DNA of 64,000 nt, taken from contig QLUR01000002.1 of the NCBI GenBank assembly GCA_018725565.1, positions 1-64,000 on the forward strand, read 5' to 3'. Position numbers and translations under genes: made by a program. Origin of the DNA: Bacillota bacterium (GTDB lineage: Bacteria; Bacillota; Dethiobacteria; Dethiobacterales; Dethiobacteraceae). Below the pieces are notes generated by a model. That model ran no database searches, was not told the origin of the DNA, and saw nothing but the letters and a program-made list of their open reading frames with translations. Shown piece after piece: positions 25,460 through 33,959 of this stretch; the stretch's first letter is position 1; each line of letters opens with the position of its first letter.

Positions 25460-25726
25460 CTACTGCAGCTGATTGGGAGAAAACTGGTTCTGGGCCTGGC
25501 TGATTTGCTGCATATCAGCTTTGGCCGGAGAGTACCAGCCTTTTTGGTTCATCGCGTCAAAGACCTGTTTTTGCACGCGGTAAGAACCTTGCTGGCAGTT
25601 CATCCAGTCACGGCGCAGATTATCACTTGAAGCTTCCAGGATGGAAGTATTGATCATGCCGCAGATGAATTTCTCATCTCTCAGGATGCACTGGGCAATA
25701 TCCTGGTCGGTTAATTTTTGTGCCAC
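25460..25726 (-). CDS. Spore coat protein, CotF family
   Basis: An 88-residue helical protein matching the CotF-type spore coat family: KLTDQDIAQCILRDEKFICG, then INTSILEASSDNLRRDWMN, and a Gln-rich end (MQQISQAQNQF). CotF-type proteins are assembled into the spore coat by the mother cell. GTG 25726 has AAAGGAGG eight bases upstream. It is 18 bases downstream of a related coat-like gene and ends at a strong terminator. Confidence 0.88.
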   Translation of the reverse strand: MAQKLTDQDIAQCILRDEKFICGMINTSILEASSDNLRRDWMNCQQGSYRVQKQVFDAMNQKGWYSPAKADMQQISQAQNQFSPNQLQ

Positions 25727-25744
25727 TTTATTTTCCTCCTTTTG

Positions 25745-25945
25745 TTACTGCAGTGTTCCGGCAGCAAGGTGTTTTACCATAGTCTGGTAATTTTGGCGGT
25801 GAGATTGGGCGCTGTCCTGGCAAAGTCGCTTGATTGAGGGGTCGGTACACTGGTCCGCAAAAAAGTTCATTGATTTGTAAGCCAGTTGCTCCGCCTTTAA
25901 AAAGTCCTCCAGATACAGCAGCTCGCGCTGGGTCAGATGATGCAT
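25745..25945 (-). CDS. Small helical protein related to spore coat CotF
   Basis: A 66-residue, all-helical protein (LTQRELLYLEDFLKAEQLAY and SIKRLCQDSAQSHRQNYQTM). The layout resembles the ferritin-like helical pair of CotF-type and other small coat proteins, and it precedes the CotF gene in the same direction with an 18-base gap. Start ATG 25945 behind AAGGAGGAG. A TATAAT lies about 60 bases upstream on this strand without a clear -35, as expected if a sporulation sigma factor is used; that is an inference. Confidence 0.75.
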   Translation of the reverse strand: MHHLTQRELLYLEDFLKAEQLAYKSMNFFADQCTDPSIKRLCQDSAQSHRQNYQTMVKHLAAGTLQ

Positions 25946-26129
25946 AAAATCTCCTCCTTGTCACGAAATTTCCTTTCTAGTATCTGAAGTTGCCACCTGA
26001 TTATACATTTTAGCAAAAAATATTTTGCTTCAGGAGGGGAAAAAGTTGCCGGCGGTAGAATTAAATAGGAGGAATCTGCGTTAACTGCTCAGGCCGCCAT
26101 GGAGTATCTATCTGACGGGAGGGCTGCTG

Positions 26130-26876
26130 ATGCTAAACGAAATTGCAAAATTAATCCGTCAAAGCCGCCGTTGTTTTGCGCTGACGGGAGCCGGCATTTC
26201 CACGGAAAGCGGGATTCCGGACTTTCGCTCTCCCGGGACAGGGCTTTGGGAAACAATGGATCCATTAAAGTACGCTACTGCCGAGGTGTTGAGGGATAAT
26301 CCGGAACAGTTCTGGCAGTATGGTTTTGCCCGATTTAAGAACTTGTTTGCTGCACAACCTAACAGCGGGCATCTGGCGCTGGCCCAGCTGGAGGAACTTG
26401 GAATGCTGCAGGGGCTGATTACCCAAAATATTGATAATCTTCATTTTCTTGCTGGTTCACGGCGGCTGTACGAGGTTCACGGCCATACCCGCTCCTGCCG
26501 CTGCACGCGCTGCCAGGCTGTTTATCCGTTCAACGAGTTATTGAGGCAGCTGGACGGTGAGATCATTCCCCCGCTGTGCAGTGTTTGCGGCAAGCCTTTG
26601 CGTCCAAACGTCGTGCTCTTCGGCGATGCCATGTCTGAAGACTACTTCCTGGCTTTGGACGACCTCTCTGCCGGATGTGACCTGATGCTGGTTGTCGGCA
26701 CCAGTCTTGCCGTCTACCCTGTAGCAGACCTGCCGCGGTTTGCCGAAAAGCTGGTCATTATCAACTTGCAGCCCACCCCCCTTGACCGGCAGGCGCAATT
26801 TGTGGTGCGTGAAAAAACGGGAGCGGTGTTAAGCGGGATTGCAGCGGCCCTGAAAAATCCGGACAGCGGGGGATGA
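26130..26876 (+). CDS. cobB: NAD-dependent protein deacylase (sirtuin)
   Basis: Removes acyl groups from protein lysines using NAD. The 248 residues carry LTGAGISTESGIPDFRSPG near residue 17, TQNIDNLH, the catalytic His in EVHGHTRS, four zinc cysteines (CRCTRC-type pair and CSVCGKPL), and VVGTSLAVYPVADLP. Full length. Start ATG 26130 behind GGGAGGG. The stop overlaps the next gene (ATGA), so it is coupled to an FtsA-like protein, which makes that protein or the downstream protease a possible partner or substrate. Confidence 0.95.
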   Translation: MLNEIAKLIRQSRRCFALTGAGISTESGIPDFRSPGTGLWETMDPLKYATAEVLRDNPEQFWQYGFARFKNLFAAQPNSGHLALAQLEELGMLQGLITQNIDNLHFLAGSRRLYEVHGHTRSCRCTRCQAVYPFNELLRQLDGEIIPPLCSVCGKPLRPNVVLFGDAMSEDYFLALDDLSAGCDLMLVVGTSLAVYPVADLPRFAEKLVIINLQPTPLDRQAQFVVREKTGAVLSGIAAALKNPDSGG

Positions 26877-29023
26877 GGATGGAAGCGGGCAATAAACATC
26901 TGCTGGCCCTTGACATCGGCACCCGCAAAGTTACCGGGTTGCTGCTCGATATATCTGCGGGCGGCAGGCGGATTATGGCCATAGAAACACAGGAGCACCG
27001 GACGCGGGCCATGCTGGACGGGCAAATACAAGATATTCCCAAAGTAGCGGAAGTAGTGAGCCAAGTCCGTTCCAGGCTTGAACTGCAGGCCGGCGGCCCG
27101 CTGCAGGCGGCAGCCGTGGCGGCAGCCGGCCGCATGCTTTGCACCATGCGCGGCAAGGTCAGTCACCGGGTTGATTCTTCTAAGCGCTTGCAGGAACAGG
27201 ACATCCTGCAACTGGAGTATGCCGCTGTCCTTGAAGCGCAGCAACAACTGCTTTCCGCACCTGGCGGCAAACGTCCCTTCACGGAACAGTTTCATTGTGT
27301 CGGGTTCAGTGTTTCCGGCTACTTTCTGGATGAGGCACCTATCGGCAACCTGCTTGGCCAGCAAGGCTCTCTGGCTAGCTGCGAAGTAATCGCCACCTTC
27401 CTGCCAAGAGTGGTGGTAGACTCTTTGCGCGGTGTGCTTGACGCGGCGGGCCTTCGCCTGCAGAGCCTTACGCTGGAACCGATTGCCGCCCTGCGCATGG
27501 TTGTTCCTGAAACCATGCGCAAGCTTAATCTGGCTTTAGTTGACGTAGGGGCAGGAACTTCCGACATTGCCATTACCCGCGAGGGTACTGCTATTGCTTA
27601 TGATATGGTGCCGCTGGCCGGCGACGAAATCACAGAATCCCTGTGTCAGTGCATTTTGCTGGACTTTATGACTGCCGAAGCGTTGAAAAGGAAACTGGCG
27701 AGAAGCACCAGGGTAACATTCAAGAATATTTTAGGCAAAAAAATAACTCTTACAGCCGCAGAAGTCCGGGAAGCATTGACACCGGTGCTCGATGAACTGG
27801 GGCAAAAGATTGCCGCTGCTATTCTCCGTCATAACGGCACCGCTCCACAGGCCGTTTTTTGCGTCGGCGGCGGCAGCCTTTTACCCGGTCTGCCTGAGAC
27901 GATTGCCAGGTATTTGGGGCTTGACCCGGCAAAAGTGAGTGTCAAAGGCAAAGAGATGATCAGTTTGCTGCCGTGCTCGCCAAGGCAATACCGGGGGCCG
28001 GAACTGGTTACGCCGCTGGGTATCGCTTACACTGCTTTGCAGCGGGAAGCCCTGCATTTTTGGCGTGTTTCTGTCAACGGGCAAAATATTGATGTCATGG
28101 ATCTGGGCCGCGGTACAGTGGCCGATGCTTTGCTGGCGGCCGGCATCGGTCCCCGCGAACTGGTTGGCAGATTTGGCGCCGGCGCCAGTATAGAGGTAAA
28201 CGGCCAGTTGCTTACTTTCCCCGGAGAAAGGGGAGAGCCGGCCCGCATTACAGTCAACGGCTTGCCTTCTTCATTAGATGCCAGGATCAGCCAGGGGGAT
28301 GAGATTACCTGTCAGCCGGGAAAAGACGGGGCCTCCGCCAGGGTCAGCGTTACTGAGCTCCTGTCCAGGCTGACTCCTATTAGTATCCGTCTGAACGGTA
28401 CATGGTACCGGCTGGCACCGCCGGTCTATCGTGGCGGCCGCCTGCTGGCGGCTGACGCCTGGCTCCGTGACAGGGACAAGTTGCGTGTTCTGAAAACAGT
28501 GCCGCTTTCATGGGTGCTGGAGCAATTAAACCTTGCACAGGAACTGGACGGCGGGACAATTAAGGTCAGGGTAAACGGTACGGAACGGGAAGTGCCTTAC
28601 GGGCCAAAAACGATCAGGGTAAACGGCCGGGCGGCCGTCCGCGACACGCCCGTTTGCGAAGGCGATTTGCTCGAAACCTGTTTTGACGGTTCTTACCCTA
28701 CGGTCAGCAGCCTGACAGAGAACAAACCGGCGCAAATTAAATTGCAGGTCAACGGGGCGCCGCTGCCGGTGCCGGTCAGAGAAATCTTTTTTCTCAGGAA
28801 TGGGCGTGACGTGCCGGCTGAGGCGCCGCTTAACGACGGCGACCAGGTGGAAATAAGGGAAGAGGTCCATGAGATTACGGTTGCCGACCTCCTGAACCTG
28901 ATAGAATGGCAAAGCAAACCGCCGTCCGGCAGCAACCGCCTTGTCCTGCTGCTTAACGGCCGCGACGCGCAGTTTACCACTGCTGTTAAAGACGGTGATC
29001 AGTTTAAAGTTGGCTGGGCATGA
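26873..29023 (+). CDS. FtsA/PilM-like actin-fold protein with a long repetitive beta-rich C-terminus
   Basis: Residues 1-395 form an FtsA/PilM-type actin ATPase: phosphate-1 loop LLALDIGTRKVTGLLLD, phosphate-2 LALVDVGAGTSDIAI, the adenosine loop VFCVGGGSLLPGLPE, and an FtsA-specific 1C-like insert. Residues about 396-716 are unlike FtsA: nine occurrences of hydrophobic-x-V/L-N-G (near 400, 439, 459, 504, 565, 581, 623, 639 and 690), with segments closing in GDE, GDLL, GDQV or GDQF. I read these as several tandem beta-grasp-like modules (MoaD/ThiS or SLBB-like), an inference. It lacks the C-terminal amphipathic membrane helix of cell-division FtsA. Coupled to the sirtuin upstream; the protease gene follows 17 bases later. 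Function unknown. Confidence 0.85.
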   Translation: MRMEAGNKHLLALDIGTRKVTGLLLDISAGGRRIMAIETQEHRTRAMLDGQIQDIPKVAEVVSQVRSRLELQAGGPLQAAAVAAAGRMLCTMRGKVSHRVDSSKRLQEQDILQLEYAAVLEAQQQLLSAPGGKRPFTEQFHCVGFSVSGYFLDEAPIGNLLGQQGSLASCEVIATFLPRVVVDSLRGVLDAAGLRLQSLTLEPIAALRMVVPETMRKLNLALVDVGAGTSDIAITREGTAIAYDMVPLAGDEITESLCQCILLDFMTAEALKRKLARSTRVTFKNILGKKITLTAAEVREALTPVLDELGQKIAAAILRHNGTAPQAVFCVGGGSLLPGLPETIARYLGLDPAKVSVKGKEMISLLPCSPRQYRGPELVTPLGIAYTALQREALHFWRVSVNGQNIDVMDLGRGTVADALLAAGIGPRELVGRFGAGASIEVNGQLLTFPGERGEPARITVNGLPSSLDARISQGDEITCQPGKDGASARVSVTELLSRLTPISIRLNGTWYRLAPPVYRGGRLLAADAWLRDRDKLRVLKTVPLSWVLEQLNLAQELDGGTIKVRVNGTEREVPYGPKTIRVNGRAAVRDTPVCEGDLLETCFDGSYPTVSSLTENKPAQIKLQVNGAPLPVPVREIFFLRNGRDVPAEAPLNDGDQVEIREEVHEITVADLLNLIEWQSKPPSGSNRLVLLLNGRDAQFTTAVKDGDQFKVGWA

Positions 29024-29040
29024 AAGGAAGGTATAAATAA

Positions 29041-29883
29041 GTGGAATTTGATTTTTTCCAGCTTTTATGGTTGTTTTTGATTTTTTCTGCTTTAACTCCG
29101 ATGTTTAAACAGGCGCGGCTGGAGGCCGCCCGTATCCGCCTGATTCGCGAACTGGAACGCAAACGGGGAACCAGAGTCATTACCATCATTCACCGCCAGG
29201 AATCGCTTTCACTGCTTGGCATCCCGCTGACCAAATTTATTAATATTGAGGATTCCGAACAGGTGCTGCGTGCTATCCGGCTCACGCCGCTGGACATGCC
29301 TATCGACTTGCTGCTGCACACGCCAGGCGGGCTGGTACTGGCTTCAGAGCAGATTGCTCACGCCATAAAGAACCACCAGGCCAAGGTAACGGTTTTTGTC
29401 CCCCATTATGCCATGTCGGGCGGCACTCTTATTGCTTTGGCTGCCGATGAGATTGTAATGGACGGCAACGCGGTGCTTGGTCCGGTTGACCCGCAAATCG
29501 GGCGTTTTCCCGCTGTATCGATACTTAAGGCTGTAAAAGCCAAGGATGTCAATGAACTGGATGATGAAACGCTGATTCTTGGAGATGTGGCGGAAAAGGC
29601 GATCAGACAGGTGAAAAGCACGGTGACAGAGATTCTCGTCGAAAAGCTGGGGGAGGAAAAAGCCCTTGAGGTTGCCGTCCAGCTGACCGAGGGGCAATGG
29701 ACCCACGATCATCCCATTACTTGCCGGGAGCTGTCCGCTATGGGGCTGATTGCCTGCGGAATTTTGCCCAAAGAAATTTACGAACTGATGGATCAGTACC
29801 CCCAGCCGCTGCGCAGCCGTTTGTCGGTCCAGTACATCCCGGTACCTTACGAAAAACCGGGCAGGGGGAACAAGTCGGGCTGA
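29041..29883 (+). CDS. Membrane-anchored Clp-fold serine protease (SDH_sah family)
   Basis: A 280-residue protein of the SDH-type serine proteinase family related to SppA and ClpP. It has an N-terminal membrane helix (about 5-22; FFQLLWLFLIFSALTPMF), then the crotonase/Clp fold with PIDLLLHTPGGLVLASEQIA, the probable nucleophile Ser in HYAMSGGTLIALAADEIVM near residue 125, and DPQIGRFPAVS. Expected to cleave membrane or membrane-proximal proteins from the cytosolic side. GTG 29041 follows AAAGGAAGG. Last gene of the sirtuin / FtsA-like / protease operon. Confidence 0.9.
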   Translation: MEFDFFQLLWLFLIFSALTPMFKQARLEAARIRLIRELERKRGTRVITIIHRQESLSLLGIPLTKFINIEDSEQVLRAIRLTPLDMPIDLLLHTPGGLVLASEQIAHAIKNHQAKVTVFVPHYAMSGGTLIALAADEIVMDGNAVLGPVDPQIGRFPAVSILKAVKAKDVNELDDETLILGDVAEKAIRQVKSTVTEILVEKLGEEKALEVAVQLTEGQWTHDHPITCRELSAMGLIACGILPKEIYELMDQYPQPLRSRLSVQYIPVPYEKPGRGNKSG

Positions 29884-29901
29884 TGTCCGGAATAAGCTAT
29901 G

Positions 29902-31182
29902 TCAGCAGCTGCGGGGCTGCTTTGCGAGACGTTCAGCAGCCTGGGCCAACTCGACAGGCGAGGTGCCAAGCAGGCCGAGAAAAGCTTCTCTGCCTGGCCC
30001 CCCCCGGCTGAAAACAAGCCGGGGGAAAGCCTGTAATGCCAGGCTGCCCGGGGGGGCAGGAATTAAGGTTTGTGCTTCCGCGGCTGCATATGTTTCTTCC
30101 GTAAAACGCAGCAGCAGCAAGGAACGCGCAGAGGCATTCCGCCGGTGGGCGGACAACAGCAGGTCTGCGGCCCATGACTGCTGCCCGAACTGTGGCCCGT
30201 CAACAGCAATGATTTGACCGCCGCGCACAATAAAGGGACCGGAGAAGGAAGCGACATCGCCGGCAGTTTTAGCCTCCTCCAGGCAGAAATAGAGATTGGA
30301 CAAACCGGGAGCGAGAAGTTTTCCGGCGCCCGGTGTTCTTTGCAAGAGCAAAAAAGCCCGGCAAACAGAGTCGGTGGCCTTTGCTTCAGCTAATTCACGC
30401 AGCAGGCCGCCCATCGGGTCGGTCGGTCCATAGCCGTGTCCAATATTAAGTCCGTAGCTGATGGCTGTCGTAATGAACCTTTTGGCCTGCCTGACAGCTT
30501 CCAGCGGCGGGCAGCCCCGGGCCAAAAAGGCGGTGATTGCCGCCGCGTAAGTGCAGCCGGTGCCGTGAGTATGGGAGGTGTTGATTTTAGCAGCGGAAAA
30601 ATAATGCATTGTTTTGCCGTCGTAGAAGATATCAACCATCTCGTCGCCTGGCAGGTGTCCGCCTTTGATCAATACATGGCGGGGACCCAACAGGCGGATA
30701 TCTCTGGCCGCTGTTTCCATTGCTTCGGTGTCGGAGATATTCCTGTTCAGCAGCATACCCGCTTCGGGCAGGTTTGGCGTGACAAGCAGAGCCATGGGCA
30801 GCAATTCGTCACGCAGGACAGCTGCGGCCTCCGGCGCGAGTAAGGAGTCGCCGCTCTGCGCGACCATGACCGGGTCGACCACCAGCAGGTCCTGACTGTA
30901 TTTTTTTAAACCCCGGACAATTTCCCGGATAGCCGGCGCTTCCCCCAGCATTCCCGTTTTTGCCGCCTGTACCGGGATGTCGCTGAGTACGGCTTCCAGT
31001 TGGCTGGCGATAAAGGCGGCCGGTACCTGGTGGATGCCGCGCACCCCGCAAGTGTTCTGCGCCGTCAGCGCGGTAATCACGCTGGTTCCATACACCCCTA
31101 GGGCGGCAAAGGTCTTCAGGTCGGTTTGTATGCCGGCTCCGCCCCCGGAATCAGAGCCGGCGATGGTTAACGCCTTATACAT
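29902..31182 (-). CDS. thiD: Hydroxymethylpyrimidine/phosphomethylpyrimidine kinase fused to a ThiN-like thiamine-phosphate synthase domain
   Basis: Residues about 1-262 are ThiD, phosphorylating HMP and [49 protein letters not shown], and [14 protein letters not shown]. Residues about 270-426 match ThiN, the thiamine-phosphate synthase usually found fused to ThiD in archaea and some Clostridia: [19 protein letters not shown] followed by [20 protein letters not shown]. The usual MNIRY-like active-site string reads LLLLRF here, so catalytic competence is uncertain. The fusion would give two consecutive thiamine steps. Lies nine bases downstream of pfkA on the same strand; no TPP riboswitch is visible. 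Confidence 0.9.
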   Translation of the reverse strand: MYKALTIAGSDSGGGAGIQTDLKTFAALGVYGTSVITALTAQNTCGVRGIHQVPAAFIASQLEAVLSDIPVQAAKTGMLGEAPAIREIVRGLKKYSQDLLVVDPVMVAQSGDSLLAPEAAAVLRDELLPMALLVTPNLPEAGMLLNRNISDTEAMETAARDIRLLGPRHVLIKGGHLPGDEMVDIFYDGKTMHYFSAAKINTSHTHGTGCTYAAAITAFLARGCPPLEAVRQAKRFITTAISYGLNIGHGYGPTDPMGGLLRELAEAKATDSVCRAFLLLQRTPGAGKLLAPGLSNLYFCLEEAKTAGDVASFSGPFIVRGGQIIAVDGPQFGQQSWAADLLLSAHRRNASARSLLLLRFTEETYAAAEAQTLIPAPPGSLALQAFPRLVFSRGGPGREAFLGLLGTSPVELAQAAERLAKQPRSC

Positions 31183-31191
31183 CCTGCCTCC

Positions 31192-32289
31192 CTAATCTCC
31201 GAAAGAAATGCCGACCGCCTTGGCGGTTCTGACCAGTTCGTCTGCGGGGTCAACAAGTTTTTGCCTGGCCACGGCTTGGGACAGCAGCACCGAGTTGATG
31301 CGGTTGCCGCACAGGCAGACCATCTGCCCGAATTCGCCCGCCAGGGCCAGCTCGACAGCCTTAACTCCAAAACGTGTCCCGAGGTTCCTGTCAAAAGGTG
31401 TCGGGGTTCCGCCGCGCTGCAGGTGCCCCAGCACGGTAACGCGGGTTTCAACGCCTGAACGCAGCTCTATTTCGCGGCCGATGACAGCAGCCACGCCGCC
31501 GAGCTTGTCCAGCAGCGGATTATCAGCCACCTGCTGCTGGTAGACATGCTGACCGCCTGGGAGCAAGGCTCCTTCGGCCACCACAATAATGGAAAAGTTT
31601 TTGCCCCGGCTCTGCCTCTCTTGAATTTTCCGCAATACCGACTCATAGCTGAAAGGAATTTCGGGAATCAAAATTACGTCCGCGCCGCCGGCCATGCCGG
31701 AGTGCAGGGCGATCCAGCCCGCATTCCGCCCCATTACCTCCAGTACCATGACACGGTGGTGCGATTCGGCGGTGGTGTGCAGCTTGTCTATGGCGTCGGT
31801 GGCCGTATGCAGGGCGGTGTCAAAACCGAAGGTCACATCGGTCGCCGAGAGGTCGTTATCGATAGTTTTCGGAATACCGACTACACGCACTCCTTTGTTG
31901 TACAGCTCCCCGGCGATACTCAGGCTGCCGTCGCCTCCCACTACCACCAGAACATCCACGCCCATTTCCTCCAGGTTGGCAATAGCCCGGCCTGAAACAT
32001 CGCCGTATACGACGCGGCCGTTTTCCCGTCCGACAGGATAACGAAACGGGTTGTCCCGGTTAGTAGTGCCAAGGATAGTTCCGCCGCGGTGCAGGATGCC
32101 CGAAACATGCCTGTCGTTCAACAGAAAATATTCAAGTTCGATCATGCCGCGAAAACCGCTTGTAATTCCGACTACTTCCAGGTCGTAACGGTTAAAAGAG
32201 GTCTTGGCCACAGCCCTGATAACCGCGTTCAGCCCTGGGCAGTCACCTCCGCCGGTCAGAATGCCAAGACGCTTCAGCTCGTTTTGCAT
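31192..32289 (-). CDS. pfkA: 6-phosphofructokinase (group III, probably ATP-dependent)
   Basis: Phosphorylates fructose 6-phosphate in glycolysis. About 365 residues, with [69 protein letters not shown], and [16 protein letters not shown]. The GGDG motif has Gly at the position that decides phosphoryl donor in the E. coli enzyme (104), favouring ATP, while PKTIDND has Lys at 124, typical of the mixed group III. Start ATG 32289 follows GGAGGGG; an upstream in-frame start at 32328 is not needed. thiD follows nine bases later. Confidence 0.93.
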   Translation of the reverse strand: MQNELKRLGILTGGGDCPGLNAVIRAVAKTSFNRYDLEVVGITSGFRGMIELEYFLLNDRHVSGILHRGGTILGTTNRDNPFRYPVGRENGRVVYGDVSGRAIANLEEMGVDVLVVVGGDGSLSIAGELYNKGVRVVGIPKTIDNDLSATDVTFGFDTALHTATDAIDKLHTTAESHHRVMVLEVMGRNAGWIALHSGMAGGADVILIPEIPFSYESVLRKIQERQSRGKNFSIIVVAEGALLPGGQHVYQQQVADNPLLDKLGGVAAVIGREIELRSGVETRVTVLGHLQRGGTPTPFDRNLGTRFGVKAVELALAGEFGQMVCLCGNRINSVLLSQAVARQKLVDPADELVRTAKAVGISFGD

Positions 32290-32368
32290 AATACCCCTCC
32301 AGGTTGTTTTTGCAGTACCTTTCCACATTGCCTTAGGAATTCCTCGTTTTGTAAAGAAAAAACGAAAA

Positions 32369-32417
32369 TTAACATTAACTTAACATTAAGTTGCTTTTAA
32401 CTTAACATTGTTATAAT
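32369..32417 (+). promoter_or_regulatory. PHO box and promoter before pstB
   Basis: TTAACA occurs at 32369-32374, 32380-32385 and 32402-32407, on an 11-bp ladder with a degenerate TTGCTT step at 32391. This matches PhoP-binding boxes of Gram-positives (TT(A/T/C)ACA repeats about 11 bp apart on one face of the helix). A perfect TATAAT follows at 32412-32417, with no good -35, as in PhoP-activated promoters. The regulator genes phoP and phoR lie downstream, implying autoregulation on phosphate starvation. Confidence 0.75.
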
Positions 32418-32456
32418 ATAATCAAAGCAGTCATTGCCAGAACGCAGGAGGAAACG

Positions 32457-33218
32457 ATGCCAAAGCAGCTAAAAATACTGGTCGAAAAGTTCAACCTGCA
32501 CTACGGAACCTTTCAGGCTTTGAAGAATATCGACCTAGATGTACGGGAAAGAGAAATAACAGCCTTAATCGGTCCTTCCGGGTGTGGTAAATCGACTTTT
32601 TTGCGCTCCTTGAACCGCTTAAACGATTTGATCGACAGCGTACGCTGCGAGGGCAAAATTGTAATTGACAATCAGGAAATTTACAGCAAGAACTGCGATG
32701 TGGTACGCTTGCGGAAAAAAGTTGGCATGGTTTTTCAAAAGCCTAATCCTTTTCCAAAAACCATCTATGAAAACGTGGCATACGGGCCGCGTATCCATAG
32801 GGTCAAAGAGCGAAAAAAACTGGACATGATTGTGGAAAAGAGCCTGCGTGAAGCCGCCCTGTGGGACGAAGTAAAAGACGACCTGAACCGCTCGGCGCTG
32901 CGCCTTTCCGGTGGACAGCAGCAGCGGCTTTGCATTGCCAGGGTATTGGCGGTGGAGCCGGAAGTACTGTTGATGGATGAGCCCACTTCGGCTTTAGACC
33001 CTATCGCCACGCAGAAAATTGAGGATTTAATCCGTTCCCTGAAGAATAAGCTTACTATAGTTATTGTGACTCACAATATGCAGCAGGCGGCGCGTGTTTC
33101 CGATGCCACCGCCTTTTTTCTGCTCGGAGAAGTGGTGGAAATTGGCAGTACGGGAATGTTGTTTACCAAGCCGAAGGACCGCCGCACGGAGGATTATATC
33201 ACCGGAAAATTCGGTTGA
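32457..33218 (+). CDS. pstB: Phosphate ABC transporter ATP-binding protein
   Basis: Energises high-affinity phosphate uptake. The 253 residues show Walker [21 protein letters not shown] near residue 38, the Q-loop [23 protein letters not shown] signature [16 protein letters not shown], Walker [14 protein letters not shown] and H-loop [15 protein letters not shown]; the LNRLND and PNPFP strings are diagnostic for PstB. The permeases PstC and PstA and binding protein PstS are not in this window, so pstB here is separated from its complex. CAGGAGG before ATG 32457; PHO-box promoter upstream. Confidence 0.97.
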   Translation: MPKQLKILVEKFNLHYGTFQALKNIDLDVREREITALIGPSGCGKSTFLRSLNRLNDLIDSVRCEGKIVIDNQEIYSKNCDVVRLRKKVGMVFQKPNPFPKTIYENVAYGPRIHRVKERKKLDMIVEKSLREAALWDEVKDDLNRSALRLSGGQQQRLCIARVLAVEPEVLLMDEPTSALDPIATQKIEDLIRSLKNKLTIVIVTHNMQQAARVSDATAFFLLGEVVEIGSTGMLFTKPKDRRTEDYITGKFG

Positions 33219-33247
33219 AAACAGTAATTGACAGGAGGCGAACAGCA

Positions 33248-33904
33248 ATGCAGCGTATCGAGTTTCAGAAAGCCCTGTATGCGCTTCAGCAGGAGATACT
33301 GAAAATGGGGGGGCTGGTGGAAGAAAATATAGCCCGCTCTATTGACGCACTGGCCAAGCAGGACCTGGACCTGGCGGACAAGGTCTTCGAAGTGGAGGAA
33401 GCTATTGACCGCCTGGAGATGCAGGTCGAGGAAACGTGCCTGCGGCTGATTGCCACACAACAGCCGGTGGCCGAAGACTTGCGCAAGATCAGCGCCGCCT
33501 TTAAAATTATCACTGACCTGGAACGCATGGGCGACTATTCGGTAGACATAGCCAAAGTTGCCAAGCGGATCGGCAAGGAACCGCTGATCAAGCCTCTGAT
33601 CGACCTGCCGCGCATGGCGCTGCTGGCACAAAAAATGGTCAAGAATGCTTTGGATGCTTATGTTTCAGAGGACCAGGAGCTGGCGGCAAGCGTGGGGCAG
33701 GCCGATGACGAAGTGGACAGTTTGCACAACCAGGTTTTCCGGGAACTGCTAGTTTTGATGATGGAAAATCCCCGAACCATTACCCAAGCCACCTATTTGC
33801 TGTTTGTCAGCCGCTCTCTGGAGCGGATTGCCGACCATGCCACGAATATCAGCGAGCGGGTAATTTACCTGGTTTCCGGACAGCGTATTGACCTGAATGT
33901 CTGA
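33248..33904 (+). CDS. phoU: Phosphate signalling complex protein PhoU
   Basis: A 218-residue protein of two three-helix bundles, each with the PhoU metal motif (E/DxxxD): DKVFEVEEAIDRLEMQVEE in the first and VGQADDEVDSLHNQVFREL in the second, followed by SRSLERIADHATNISERV. PhoU links the Pst transporter to PhoR and represses the phosphate regulon in phosphate-replete cells. ATG 33248 follows AGGAGG directly; an in-frame TTG at 33215 would overlap pstB without a ribosome site. Confidence 0.96.
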   Translation: MQRIEFQKALYALQQEILKMGGLVEENIARSIDALAKQDLDLADKVFEVEEAIDRLEMQVEETCLRLIATQQPVAEDLRKISAAFKIITDLERMGDYSVDIAKVAKRIGKEPLIKPLIDLPRMALLAQKMVKNALDAYVSEDQELAASVGQADDEVDSLHNQVFRELLVLMMENPRTITQATYLLFVSRSLERIADHATNISERVIYLVSGQRIDLNV

Positions 33905-33939
33905 GCGGCACAGAGCTTCAACCTGTATAAAAAGCGGGG

Positions 33940-33959
33940 TGCCACGAATTGCCACGAAT
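33940..33959. repeat. 10-bp tandem duplication across the phoP start codon
   Basis: TGCCACGAAT occurs twice head to tail (33940-33949 and 33950-33959). The TTG start begins on the last base of the first copy. The duplication sets the distance between the GGGGTG ribosome site and the start. Confidence 0.8.

Noticed and set aside
30001-30025. 9-bp G/C hairpin near the thiD 3' end
   Set aside because: Inside coding sequence and without a T tract; probably a by-product of Gly/Pro/Arg codons.
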